Shown piece by piece: positions 26,757-34,829 of a stretch of DNA of 64,000 bases (positions are counted from its first letter, which is position 1; every line of letters starts with the position of its first letter). Under the pieces are notes generated by a model. It searched no databases and had not been told where the DNA came from. It was given only the letters and a program-made list of their open reading frames with translations. This DNA is from Halobacteriales archaeon QS_3_64_16 (GTDB taxonomy: Archaea; Halobacteriota; Halobacteria; Halobacteriales; Halococcaceae), in the NCBI GenBank assembly GCA_003021705.1, contig PXRJ01000015.1, positions 1 through 64,000 of the forward strand, read 5' to 3'. Position numbers and translations under genes: made by a program.

Positions 26757-27761
26757 ATGGATTGCGACCGCTGTTCTCGTCCGGCGGTTCACTTCGCGGC
26801 GTACTCGGGGACACACCTCTGTGAGACCCACCTGTGTCGCTCCGTCGAGAAACGGGTGCGTCGTCGGATCCGCTCGGATAACCTGATCGGTCCCGACGCC
26901 ACCCCCGAAAACCCCGAGACCTGGCTAATCGGCCTCTCGGGCGGGAAGGACAGCGTCGTTCTCACCCGGATTCTCGACGAGACCTTCGCCGAGGACCCCC
27001 GGATCAGACTCGTCTGTCTCACGATCCACGAGGGCATCGAGGGCTATCGGGACGCGAGCCTGGACGCCGCAACCGAGCTGGTCGAATCAGTAGGACTCGA
27101 ACACGAGTCGCTGAGCTACGCCGAGGAGTTCGACCTGGAGATGGACGAGGTAGTCGAGGCGAACCCCGAGGGGATGGCTCCCTGTGCGTACTGTGGGGTC
27201 TTCCGCCGGGATCTGCTCGAAGCAGGTGCGACCGAGTGCGGCGCCGACAAACTGCTCACTGGTCACAACCTGGACGACGAGGCCCAGACCGCCTTAATGA
27301 ACTTCCTCGAGGGCGACATCCGCCAGATCGCGAAACACTTCGACGCGAGCTTAGGGGGGTTCGATCAGCGTGGTGAGACCGAGGCGTTCGTCCCGCGCGC
27401 GAAGCCCCTGCGGGACGTTCCCGAAAAGGAGATCGCGCTGTACGCCCACCTGCGCGATCTGCCCGTTCACATGGCCGAGTGTCCTCACGCGAGCGAGGCT
27501 TACCGTGGCGAGATCCAGGAACTCCTTCTGGATCTCGAGGAGAACCACCCCGGGACGCGCCACTCGATACTGGCGGGCTACGAGGAACTCGCCGCCCTCG
27601 CGGCCCGCGGGTACCGCGGTGATGACACTGACGAGGCGGCCGGCGCTGATAGCCAGGAAAACGGCCCCGCTCTCGAGGAGTGTGAGCGCTGTGGCGCGGC
27701 GACCACACAGGATCATTGTCGGAAGTGCCAGCTCGTCGCAAGCATCCACGCTGCCGACTAA
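26757..27761 (+). CDS. ncsA: tRNA 2-thiolation protein NcsA (Ctu1/TtcA family)
   Basis: ATP-dependent thiolation of tRNA wobble uridine 34; in Haloferax this uses the ubiquitin-like carrier SAMP2. The 334 residues start with a zinc finger, MDCDRCSRPAVHF and LCETHLC. The PP-loop is IGLSGGKDSVVLT. Then come APCAYCGVFRRDLLEAGA, GHNLDDEAQTALMNFL and a C-terminal zinc ribbon, CERCGAATTQDHCRKCQ. All the elements of the archaeal/eukaryotic Ctu1 family are intact. ATG 26757 is chosen because it opens the first zinc finger. It stands alone, with no thiamine or molybdenum cofactor genes near. Confidence 0.93.
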   Translation: MDCDRCSRPAVHFAAYSGTHLCETHLCRSVEKRVRRRIRSDNLIGPDATPENPETWLIGLSGGKDSVVLTRILDETFAEDPRIRLVCLTIHEGIEGYRDASLDAATELVESVGLEHESLSYAEEFDLEMDEVVEANPEGMAPCAYCGVFRRDLLEAGATECGADKLLTGHNLDDEAQTALMNFLEGDIRQIAKHFDASLGGFDQRGETEAFVPRAKPLRDVPEKEIALYAHLRDLPVHMAECPHASEAYRGEIQELLLDLEENHPGTRHSILAGYEELAALAARGYRGDDTDEAAGADSQENGPALEECERCGAATTQDHCRKCQLVASIHAAD

Positions 27762-27993
27762 CTCGACGGATCGATGGCGACGGCCGGTCGGGCTTTTCCC
27801 TTCCGACTCGCTCACGTCGGGGCCTCGGTTCGCGCTGATCGAGCGCGTCTCTCTCTGAAAGATGGCGGATCGTGCTCGCCGACGAACATCGCCCGACAGC
27901 ACGTCGGGCGAACTCAGCCGGATGTTCGGCGGTGGAGAGCCGGTCGTTCGTCAGTCGAGGGGTGTGCGGGCGAGCGATCGTAGCACGGAGACC

Positions 27994-29193
27994 TCAGCGG
28001 ACGACGTCGAGGCCGTGATTGCGCTCGCTCTCGGGAAGGCGGCCGCCATCGCTCTGTGCATTGCTACTACTGCTCCCCTGAGCGTTCCCGGCGCTGGCGT
28101 CGCCGAAGCTATAGCCTTCATCGGTGTGCTGGAGGGCTCGTCGGGACTGATCAGCCTGGTGCTGGGCGTCGGGACCGAGGATCTGGGCGGACTGGACGCC
28201 GGTCATGATCGCCATCACCCGCACTTTACCCTTGTACTCCTCGCGGATGCGTGCGCCCCAGATGACGTTCGCGTCCGCTTCGAGGCGGCCGGTGATGTCC
28301 TGGGCGATGCCTTCTGCTTCCTTGAGAGTGAGGTCCGGACCGCCGGTGATGTGGACCAATCCTCCAGAAGCACCACCATAATCGACGTCGAGCAGGGGGT
28401 GGTTCATCGCGTCCTTGACCACCTCGTCGGTTTTGTTCTTGTCCTGCGTTTCGCCGACCAGCATGACCGCGACGCCGCCTTGGTTCATGATGGCGGTCAT
28501 GTCGGCGTAATCCAGGTTGATCAGGGAGGGCTGGGTGATCGTCTCGGAGATCCCTTTGACCGTCTCGGCGATGATCTGGTCCATCACCGAGAAAGCCTTG
28601 CCGATGGGCAGGTTCGGCACGTAGTCCAGTAGTCGATTGTTGTCTAGCACGATGATCGAGTCGGCCTCGCTACGCAGGCTCTCTAAGCCTTCCTCGGCCC
28701 GAACGGTCCGGGCGCGCTCGACGGTAAAGGGCGTCGAGACCATCCCGACGACGATCGCGCCTTCCTCCTTGGCGATCTTCGCGACAATGGGGGCCGCACC
28801 GGTGCCGGTCCCGCCGCCCATCCCCGCGGTGACGAAGACGAGATCCGCATCGCCCAGAACGTCCTTGACGGTGCCCCGGGCCATCTCGGTCGCGCGCTCG
28901 CCCATCTCTGGGTTGCCGCCCGCACCCAGTCCTCCAGTGAGGGATTTGCCGACGAGCACCCGCGAGTCGGCTTCGATCATCTGAAGGTGCTGCTTGTCAG
29001 TGTTGATGGCGACGGTCTCTGCACCCTCGATGCCCATATTATAGAGGCGATTGACGGTGTTGTTACCAGCGCCGCCACAGCCGACGACGACGATGCGCGG
29101 ATCACCGAACTCGTCGATATCGGTGTCGGCCTCGTTTCTGGCCTGTTCCTCGCGTTCTGCGTTCTCGAGGGCGTCCTGTACTATGTCCTGCAT
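27994..29193 (-). CDS. ftsZ2: Cell division tubulin homologue FtsZ2
   Basis: GTPase that drives ring constriction in haloarchaea, which use FtsZ1 and FtsZ2 for different steps. The 399 residues start [13 protein letters not shown], the FtsZ2-type opening. GTP-binding motifs are [34 protein letters not shown] and [13 protein letters not shown]; the T7 loop is [12 protein letters not shown]. The C-terminal tail is Gln/Ser/Gly-rich and ends in a charged peptide. It starts only 2 bases after cdrS and is surely co-transcribed with it. No other division gene is near except cdrL upstream. Confidence 0.96.
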   Translation of the reverse strand: MQDIVQDALENAEREEQARNEADTDIDEFGDPRIVVVGCGGAGNNTVNRLYNMGIEGAETVAINTDKQHLQMIEADSRVLVGKSLTGGLGAGGNPEMGERATEMARGTVKDVLGDADLVFVTAGMGGGTGTGAAPIVAKIAKEEGAIVVGMVSTPFTVERARTVRAEEGLESLRSEADSIIVLDNNRLLDYVPNLPIGKAFSVMDQIIAETVKGISETITQPSLINLDYADMTAIMNQGGVAVMLVGETQDKNKTDEVVKDAMNHPLLDVDYGGASGGLVHITGGPDLTLKEAEGIAQDITGRLEADANVIWGARIREEYKGKVRVMAIMTGVQSAQILGPDAQHQADQSRRALQHTDEGYSFGDASAGNAQGSSSSNAQSDGGRLPESERNHGLDVVR

Positions 29194-29195
29194 CG

Positions 29196-29411
29196 TCAGA
29201 CCTTCGCCCAGCTGCGATCGGTCGAACGACGATCGGTCGAGCGCCGGTCGGAGGTTCGCTCAGCTCGGTCGGCACGATCGTCTTCCTCGGCGATCATCTC
29301 ACGGACAGCCGAACGGATTGCCTCGCTTCGATTAGGGTAGGCCCCGGTCTCGACCATTTGCTCGACGTCCTCGATCTGCTGCTTCGGAATACGTAGTGTC
29401 ACACGCTCCAT
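29196..29411 (-). CDS. cdrS: Ribbon-helix-helix cell division regulator CdrS
   Basis: A 71-residue DNA-binding protein. The first 45 residues are a ribbon-helix-helix fold: [20 protein letters not shown] and [15 protein letters not shown]. The tail is a charged repeat ([12 protein letters not shown]). In Halobacterium and Haloferax the same gene directly upstream of ftsZ2 controls division genes. The ATG 29411 opens the ribbon strand; an upstream ATG eight codons away lacks support. The 2-base gap to ftsZ2 fixes the operon. Two inverted repeats upstream suggest autoregulation or control by CdrL. Confidence 0.9.
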   Translation of the reverse strand: MERVTLRIPKQQIEDVEQMVETGAYPNRSEAIRSAVREMIAEEDDRADRAERTSDRRSTDRRSTDRSWAKV

Positions 29412-29457
29412 GATTTGTATGTCCCCTTTGAGCAAGACGGTGAGCGGGTCGTGTGCT

Positions 29458-29474
29458 CGTCTGTCTTACAGACG
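29458..29474. repeat. Inverted repeat in the cdrS-ftsZ2 leader
   Basis: CGTCTGT and ACAGACG form perfect 7-base arms around CTT, 47 bases before the cdrS ATG. It could be an mRNA hairpin in the leader or a second operator. Confidence 0.5.
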
Positions 29475-29518
29475 GAAACCGCCACACGGCGGCCCGTTCC
29501 GGTTCGATCCGGTCTGCT

Positions 29519-29536
29519 GTAAGACGGCCGTCTTAC
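29519..29536. promoter_or_regulatory. 18-base palindromic operator at the cdrS-ftsZ2 transcription start
   Basis: GTAAGACGGCCGTCTTAC is a perfect palindrome. It begins where transcription should start, about 26 bases below the TATA box at 29561-29568. A half-site GTAAGACGG recurs at 29582-29590 on the other side of the TATA box. A dimeric ribbon-helix-helix protein (CdrL or CdrS) is the natural candidate binder. Confidence 0.65.
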
Positions 29537-29560
29537 GCAGTCGTATGCTCTGACTGAATC

Positions 29561-29568
29561 ATAATAAA
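29561..29568 (-). promoter_or_regulatory. TATA box of the cdrS-ftsZ2 operon
   Basis: Minus-strand TTTATTAT within an AT-rich stretch that stands out from its surroundings. It predicts a leader of about 125 bases before cdrS, unusually long for a haloarchaeal mRNA. Confidence 0.6.
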
Positions 29569-29643
29569 AGCTTTGACTACCGTAAGACGGAACGCATACG
29601 GACAGTTTACGCCCGGCAAACGCCATTTCGTGGCCGTGCGGGG

Positions 29644-30183
29644 CTATTCGAGTACGTCCGCAGCGGGCGTTCGGGCACCGCATGCAGGACAGAACGCCCA
29701 ATCTGATCGGAGTTCCTCGCCGCATTCACAGAACGCTTTACTCGTGTTTTCGCCGCAATTAGGGCAGTAAACGTGCTCTGCGTCGATGGTTTCGCCACAC
29801 TGTCCACACGTCTTACGTTCCGCGTCCGACGCGTCCGCGGGCTCCTCGCGGCCCGTCTTACGCGTTGTTTCTTCTTCGTTGGACACCTCCACTGAGTCGG
29901 CCGCTACGCCTTCGAGCGTGATGTTTACGTTGACGTCGGAGCCCTGCGCGGGCGCAAACGCGTTCGACAGTCGATCGGCGACGAGGGTATCGATACGTTC
30001 GACGAGGAGGTCGTCAAGGCTCGAATCACCTTCCAAGGGCTGTTTACGGCCGGTTTGCGACCGACCTGCGCTACCTTCGACGTACTCGCGCAGCGCCTTC
30101 CGCATGACCTCGCTCTTCGAGCCGTCGAACTCGTCCAGTCGATGGACGAGATCGTCGTCGGCCCGGAACGTTATCTTGCTCAA
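29644..30183 (-). CDS. cdrL: CdrL-like regulator: ribbon-helix-helix plus double zinc ribbon
   Basis: A 179-residue DNA-binding protein. The N-terminus (SKITFRADDDLVHRLDEFDG, SKSEVMRKALREYVEG) is a ribbon-helix-helix domain. A middle linker follows, and the C-terminus has two zinc ribbons: CGQCGETIDAEHVYCPNCG and CECGEELRSDWAFCPACG. Its place upstream of cdrS-ftsZ2 matches the cdrL gene of other haloarchaea. The start is uncertain: the conserved domain begins at a TTG (30183), while the frame is open upstream without coding-like sequence. It lies 232 bases from cdrS with operators between, so it has a separate transcript and probably controls that promoter. Confidence 0.8.
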   Translation of the reverse strand: MSKITFRADDDLVHRLDEFDGSKSEVMRKALREYVEGSAGRSQTGRKQPLEGDSSLDDLLVERIDTLVADRLSNAFAPAQGSDVNVNITLEGVAADSVEVSNEEETTRKTGREEPADASDAERKTCGQCGETIDAEHVYCPNCGENTSKAFCECGEELRSDWAFCPACGARTPAADVLE

Positions 30184-30359
30184 CGGTGTCCGACGGGTCG
30201 TCTCCCAGGGATATGTATCTTCCGCGCCGGCTGACGGGCGTCTGACGGCCGCTGTCCGACGTACGATTCGTGTCGGCGGGCGTGTCCGACGGTCCACCCC
30301 TCGATGCTCGTCGATCGAAGGAAACGGTTAAGTCCGGCGACGGCCCTACTCGTAAGTGT

Positions 30360-30433
30360 CCGCGCTTAGCTCAGCCTGGCAGAGCAGCCGACTGTAGATC
30401 GGCTTGTCCCCCGTTCAATTCGGGGAGTGCGGA
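30360..30433 (+). tRNA. tRNA-Tyr (anticodon GTA)
   Basis: A 74-base cloverleaf. The acceptor stem CCGCGCT pairs with AGTGCGG (one G-U) and the discriminator is A. C1-G72 and A73 are the archaeal tyrosine identity elements. The D-arm begins TAGCTCAG, the anticodon stem is CCGA/TCGG around CTGTAGA, and the T-arm is CCCCGTTCAATTCGGGG. CCA is not encoded and no intron is seen. Confidence 0.95.
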
Positions 30434-30551
30434 CCTCTCGTATCTGAGTTAGTGAGTGAAACGAACGTAGCGAAGATCGAGAGTCCAATCGAGTCGAATT
30501 GAGTACGGGAGTCGCAGCGCGCGAACGGCGTGAGCGTGACCGTCTTTCGAA

Positions 30552-30580
30552 GTTCAATTCGGGGAGTGCGGACCTCTCGT
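30552..30580 (+). repeat. Second copy of the tRNA-Tyr 3' end (putative att site)
   Basis: These 29 bases repeat exactly 30413-30441, which cover the T-loop, the 3' half of the T-stem, the acceptor strand and 8 flanking bases of tRNA-Tyr. About 110 unrelated bases lie between the copies. Duplication of a tRNA 3' end is the mark left by tyrosine-recombinase integration; here it looks like the scar of a lost element. Confidence 0.7.
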
Positions 30581-30643
30581 TTCGACCTGCTTGGCTGTTG
30601 GCCTCCCTACGATCGAACGGTGCTACATGTATGTTCCGACCCA

Positions 30644-31486
30644 TCACCCTTCGGTGAGGAAGCCTTCGACGTGTTCGGTGTAGGCGTCGGGTCGGTCTTC
30701 CATTACCCAGTGACCGGCGTCTTCGAGGCCGACGCACTCACCGCCGATGTCCTCGATCAGTCGCTCGCCGTCCTCGATCGGCTGTTCGGCGTCCGCCGCG
30801 CCCCACAGACAGAGCAACTCGGCATCGATCTCTCCATAGTCGATCTCAGTCGTGTGATTGGTGTTGGTCGCGACCGCCGCGCGGGCGAACGCTCGCTGGC
30901 CCTCCAGCCGGAGCCAGGGTGCCTCGATACCTGCGGTCCACTCGGGGTCGGGTTCCTCCCGTTCGAGTCCGCCGAGGAACGCCCCGTTTAGTTCGTCTCG
31001 AAATTCCTCAGGATTCATCTCCGTCGTCCGTGGCAGCCCGAGATCCACGATGTAGTCGACCGGCCAGGAGCCATAGCAGGTCGCGTTCGAGCATACCAGC
31101 CGGTCGATTCGGCCGTCGGTGTGGGCCCCGTACCGGAGCGCAACGCCCCCGCCGATGTCGTGGGAAACGACGTGGAACCGGTCGAGCTCGAGCTCCTCGA
31201 CGAGTCCGGCGAGCACTTGCTCTTGGGCGCGGATCGAACGATCGAAGCCCTCTCGTCGGTCGCTATTCCCGTAGCCCATCAGGTCCGGCACGATCGTCCG
31301 GAACTGGTCTTCCAATCGTGGGGCGACCTGCCGCCAGAGAAACGACCAGGTCGGAATCCCGTGGAGGAAAATAACGGGTTCGCCGCTCCCCGCGTCGCGG
31401 TAGGCGAGATCGAGTTCGTGACCGTCGACGGCGACGGTCGTTCGCTCCTGGGCCTCGCTCCAGCGCTCGTGATCCATCGGTCCCAT
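30644..31486 (-). CDS. Haloalkane dehalogenase-like alpha/beta hydrolase
   Basis: A 280-residue alpha/beta hydrolase. The oxyanion segment is HGIPTWSFLW, the nucleophile elbow is VVSHDIGGGVAL with Asp as nucleophile, and the catalytic His is in EDAGHWVMED. An Asp nucleophile with HGxPTW is typical of haloalkane dehalogenases and epoxide hydrolases, not esterases. The start is taken at ATG 31486; a second ATG three codons later is possible. The frame extends further upstream but in non-coding-like sequence. It is divergent from the M24 gene. True substrate unknown. Confidence 0.88.
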   Translation of the reverse strand: MGPMDHERWSEAQERTTVAVDGHELDLAYRDAGSGEPVIFLHGIPTWSFLWRQVAPRLEDQFRTIVPDLMGYGNSDRREGFDRSIRAQEQVLAGLVEELELDRFHVVSHDIGGGVALRYGAHTDGRIDRLVCSNATCYGSWPVDYIVDLGLPRTTEMNPEEFRDELNGAFLGGLEREEPDPEWTAGIEAPWLRLEGQRAFARAAVATNTNHTTEIDYGEIDAELLCLWGAADAEQPIEDGERLIEDIGGECVGLEDAGHWVMEDRPDAYTEHVEGFLTEG

Positions 31487-31591
31487 CGAGGTCTGGACGG
31501 CCCATGAGGGTTCCGCGATGCCCGCCGTCGGACGCCCCCTCGAAGTACCGAGGGGCGTCCGGTTTTTGTTCCTGGGTCGTCGATCAGGTGC

Positions 31592-32788
31592 ATGCCGACC
31601 CGCGTTCCCGACAGCGAGTTCGACGACCGCCTCGTCGCCGTCCGTGATCGTCTCGCCGACACCGACGCCGGCGCTGCGATATTCTTCGGGGCGACGGCCA
31701 TCGAGTACCTCACCGGCTTTCACCACATCCAGACCGAACGACCGGTCTGTCTGGCCGTCTCTCCTGACCAGGTGTCGATCACGGTCCCGCGCCTCGAAGT
31801 CGAACGCGTCTCACCCAACCCACGGATCGGGTCAGTACACTCCTACTTCGACTATCCCGGCGGGACCCCTCTCGAGGTAGCGGTAGAAATGGTAGAGACA
31901 ATAGACGCCGAGACGGTCGCTGCCGACGCCGACAGTGCGCCGGGCGTAATGGGCTACGACGGTCCCTCGCTATCGGACTTTCTTACAGTCGAAACCCAGG
32001 ACTGGGTCTCGCGGCTGCGCTGGGAGAAATCGGCAAGCGAAATCGACCTCGTTCGTGAGTCCTCGCGATGGGCGAACCTCGGCCATCGCTACCTCGCCGA
32101 TCACACCGCGGTCGGCACACACCCAGTCACGGTGAGCCAGCGCGCTTCGATGGAGGCCTCCCGGGCGATGCTCGATACGCTCGGCGAGCGGTATGCCGTC
32201 CGAACTCGGGGCGGCGGCCCAGTGCACGCGGGGTACATCTCGGGCGAAGAGACCGCCCTACCGCATGGCCACACTCCCAACGAGCGCCTCTCGCCGGGCG
32301 ATGTCCTGATCACTGGCGCGACGGCGAACGTCGATGGGTACTTCTCCGAACTCGAGCGGACGATGTTCGTCCGGGAGTACTCCAACGAGCAGGCCTACTA
32401 CTTCGAGCTGATGAGCGAACTCCAGGAGACCGCCATCAACGCGATCGCTCCTGGCGTTCCAGTGAGCGAGATCGACGAGGCGGTCGTTTCCTACGCCGAG
32501 GAGCAAGGGATTGTGGATCTCCTGCGGCACCACGTCGGGCACAACATCGGTCTCGGAGCCCACGAGCCGCCCTACCTCGATCGCGGCTGGGAGGCACAGG
32601 TCGACGAATACGGCCAGCAGGGCGACGCCGAGATCGCCCCTGGCCAGATCTACACGATTGAACCCGGTCTCTACACCGAGACGGAGGGTTATCGTCACTC
32701 CGATACCGTTCTGGTGACCGAAGACGGTACCGAGACGCTCACCTACTACCCTCGTGACATCGAGTCGAACGTCGTTGGCCGCGAGTAG
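31592..32788 (+). CDS. M24 family (Xaa-Pro peptidase/creatinase-like) protein with altered metal ligands
   Basis: A 398-residue pita-bread-fold protein with an N-terminal creatinase domain and a C-terminal M24 domain. In metallo-peptidases of the family two Asp, one His and two Glu bind metal. Here the first region reads LITGATANVDGYFSELERTM (Thr and Glu in place of the two Asp), His is kept in HHVGHNIGLGAH, Glu is kept in IEPGLY, and the last Glu becomes Ser in YRHSDTVLV. That pattern is like creatinase and ectoine-hydrolase relatives, which work without metal. A C-N hydrolase acting on a small metabolite is therefore more likely than a peptidase. Confidence 0.85.
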   Translation: MPTRVPDSEFDDRLVAVRDRLADTDAGAAIFFGATAIEYLTGFHHIQTERPVCLAVSPDQVSITVPRLEVERVSPNPRIGSVHSYFDYPGGTPLEVAVEMVETIDAETVAADADSAPGVMGYDGPSLSDFLTVETQDWVSRLRWEKSASEIDLVRESSRWANLGHRYLADHTAVGTHPVTVSQRASMEASRAMLDTLGERYAVRTRGGGPVHAGYISGEETALPHGHTPNERLSPGDVLITGATANVDGYFSELERTMFVREYSNEQAYYFELMSELQETAINAIAPGVPVSEIDEAVVSYAEEQGIVDLLRHHVGHNIGLGAHEPPYLDRGWEAQVDEYGQQGDAEIAPGQIYTIEPGLYTETEGYRHSDTVLVTEDGTETLTYYPRDIESNVVGRE

Positions 32789-32911
32789 GAAACCGGAACG
32801 CCGGCCCCACGAGCGCCCGGCCGGTGTGACTCGCCGAGCGGACGACCGGGCGCGCCAGGCCACGCTCGCGGAGAGAGTCGATCACCCCGCGTTTACGCGC
32901 TGGCGACGGGG

Positions 32912-33817
32912 TTACCCGGGGCTCGAAGTGGTTATAGCAGTGCTCGCTCGTTCCGCGTTCGCGGGCACGTAGACATCCGTGTCGAAGGTTCTCGTCGCGC
33001 CGGCGTTGACCGTTCCGACCGGATAGGTATCGCGTCTGACGAGGTTGCCCTCGCCGTCTGCGAGCGCAACGACCAACTCGATGCTTACGGCCTCGCCTTC
33101 GTTCTCGATGTTCGTTTCGGTGCGCGCGAGTTCGTCGTTCACCGACGCCACGTCGACCTCCTCGCCATCGCCGTCGTAAAAGCGAGTGCCGGTCACCGAG
33201 AGCTGGTCGGCGGCGTCGTTCCGAACGTATCGAAACAGCCGTTCGCTGATCTCGTCGTGGATCTCCATCCCCTGCGAGCCCTCCTCGAACAGCACGCTGA
33301 TCGGGTTCAGATCCGCGCGAAGGTCGCTGGCGATGTTGGCACGATTACTTCTGGTCGTCTTCAGGCGCTTGTACTCCCGTATGAACTCGTCGAACTCACC
33401 GGGGAGGTCCCCGTCGAACATCTCGTAGTAAGCTCTGAGTTCCTCGTCGAAGTTGATGATCGGTGGGAGCGAGTACCTGGTACCGGAGGTCGGCGTCCAG
33501 GGTCTTTTGTTCTTGTCGCCCCCGACGGTACCCTCGCTCTCGCGCTTGCGCTCGACGTCCTCGTCGAAGTACCCGAGCGTCTCTAACAGCGAGGCCACGA
33601 TTGCGCTCAGGACGGCGACGAGAAGCACTCCCGCGGTGAGGAGAAAGCGAATCCCTTCCGGGAGTGTGAACTGGAAGACGGCGATGAACACACAGGTCAC
33701 GGCTCCGACGACGAGGAAGAACGATCCCAGGTTCGGGTTCTCCCCGGTGAGCGGCGTGAGGGCTTCGAAGAACTCGTTCGAGGTCTGCCCGTCGGACGTC
33801 GAGTCGTCCGCACCCAT
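32912..33817 (-). CDS. Haloarchaeal membrane-anchored protein of unknown function
   Basis: The 301 residues have a short cytoplasmic or external N-terminus, two helices (LGSFFLVVGAVTCVFIAVFQ, then LLTAGVLLVAVLSAIVASLL) and a soluble acidic C-terminal part of about 200 residues. The C-terminus ends in a strand-rich domain (VVALADGEGNLVRRDTYPVG, RTFDTDVYVPAN) that resembles a small beta-sandwich. I recognise no family. Its ATG overlaps the stop of the preceding small membrane protein by one base (TAATG), so both are made from one transcript. Confidence 0.75.
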   Translation of the reverse strand: MGADDSTSDGQTSNEFFEALTPLTGENPNLGSFFLVVGAVTCVFIAVFQFTLPEGIRFLLTAGVLLVAVLSAIVASLLETLGYFDEDVERKRESEGTVGGDKNKRPWTPTSGTRYSLPPIINFDEELRAYYEMFDGDLPGEFDEFIREYKRLKTTRSNRANIASDLRADLNPISVLFEEGSQGMEIHDEISERLFRYVRNDAADQLSVTGTRFYDGDGEEVDVASVNDELARTETNIENEGEAVSIELVVALADGEGNLVRRDTYPVGTVNAGATRTFDTDVYVPANAERASTAITTSSPG

Positions 33818-34050
33818 TAGTCGGAGGTGGCAGCGCCGCCCAAGTTCTGCTCGGCGGCACGCTGGAGCACCCCGATGAGATGGGAGACCCAGAGCCCGGC
33901 GGTGAAGCCAAACGCTGTGCCGACGGCTGCGGTGCGGGTGAGGTCGTCGAGCGGCGCGAGCGCGAAAGCAAGCGTCAGGCCGCCGAAGATCACCATCAGT
34001 CCGTACTGAACGCGGGTCTGACGGTCGACGCGTTTGAGCTGGTCTATCAC
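33817..34050 (-). CDS. Small two-helix membrane protein
   Basis: The 77 residues start at GTG 34050 (VIDQLKRVDRQTRVQYG) and have two helices, GLMVIFGGLTLAFALAPL and AAVGTAFGFTAGLWVSHLIG. The ORF is open to an ATG at 34137, but a TATA box at 34077-34084 places transcription start within three bases of the GTG, so the mRNA is leaderless and the longer form cannot be made from it. It is coupled to the larger membrane protein that follows. Function unknown. Confidence 0.7.
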   Translation of the reverse strand: MIDQLKRVDRQTRVQYGLMVIFGGLTLAFALAPLDDLTRTAAVGTAFGFTAGLWVSHLIGVLQRAAEQNLGGAATSD

Positions 34051-34076
34051 GAGTTGACACGGATAGGGGTCCGGCG

Positions 34077-34084
34077 ATAATAAA
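34077..34084 (-). promoter_or_regulatory. TATA box of the two-gene membrane protein operon
   Basis: Minus-strand TTTATTAT, centred about 30 bases before the GTG start at 34050. It decides the start of the small membrane protein. Confidence 0.6.
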
Positions 34085-34196
34085 CCCTCTCGACGCGCTA
34101 CACACTGGCATCGCTCGCCGCTCGTCGCGCTCCTCATCGACCCGCTCCGCGTGCCGCGAGGACTACCTTCTTTACCCTCTCCCTCCTTCCATCACC

Positions 34197-34829
34197 GTGG
34201 CCGTCTCCTTCGACCTCTTCGATACGCTCGTCTCGGTTCCCCGGCCCGAGGATACCCCCGAAGCGATCGCCGCGGAACTCGACGCTCGGGACGTCCCGGT
34301 CCCTGTGGACTGGGAGGCCGCCGGCCGCGAGGCCGCCGCCGCGATCGACGCCACCGAGGGCGAGGAGGTCTCGATCACGACCTACGTGACCCGCGCGCTC
34401 GCGACCCGTGACGTCCACCCCGAAGAGAGAGTGATCGAGAGCGCGGTGCTCGCTGCCTTCGACCGGCCGGTCGAGACTCGCGATGGTGCCGTCGAAGCAG
34501 TGACCGCCGCTGGCTCCCGTGGATCAGTGGGCGTGCTTTCGAACTGTAGCGTCTCCGGCCTCGTCGAGCGAACCCTACAGCGATCGGCGATCGACCTCAA
34601 TGGGCTCGACGCGATCGTTTCGAGTGCGGATCTCGGCTGGCGCAAGCCCCACGAACGAGCCTTCCAGGCGATCGCCGCAGGTCTCGACGTCTCGCTTACC
34701 GATCTCATCCACGTCGGCGACGACCCCTACGACGACGGCGGTGCGGGTGACGTCGGCGCGACGGCCGTGCTTCTGGGAGACGTCCCGCTCGCCGAACTCC
34801 CGACGTATCTGGAGGCGAGGGGGAAATGA
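34197..34829 (+). CDS. HAD family hydrolase, first gene of the cobalamin cluster
   Basis: A 210-residue haloacid dehalogenase-type phosphatase. Motif I is FDLFDTLV (Asp nucleophile and second Asp), motif II VGVLSNCSVSG, motif III GWRKPHERAF and motif IV HVGDDPYDD. The start is GTG 34197. Its stop overlaps the cbiB start (ATGA), so it is translationally coupled to cobalamin assembly. Cobalamin synthesis needs a phosphatase for alpha-ribazole or adenosylcobalamin phosphate, and no CobC or CobZ-like gene is in the cluster, so this is a candidate for that step. The link is inference from position. Confidence 0.85.
   Translation: MAVSFDLFDTLVSVPRPEDTPEAIAAELDARDVPVPVDWEAAGREAAAAIDATEGEEVSITTYVTRALATRDVHPEERVIESAVLAAFDRPVETRDGAVEAVTAAGSRGSVGVLSNCSVSGLVERTLQRSAIDLNGLDAIVSSADLGWRKPHERAFQAIAAGLDVSLTDLIHVGDDPYDDGGAGDVGATAVLLGDVPLAELPTYLEARGK

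Noticed and set aside
29811-29862. Further GTAAGACG operator half-sites inside cdrL
   Set aside because: They arise where Arg-Lys-Thr is encoded in cdrL, so codon content explains them.
33818-34111. Upstream extension of the larger membrane protein gene
   Set aside because: It covers the coding region of the small two-helix membrane protein in another frame and looks non-coding; ATG 33817 overlaps that gene's stop as in coupled genes.
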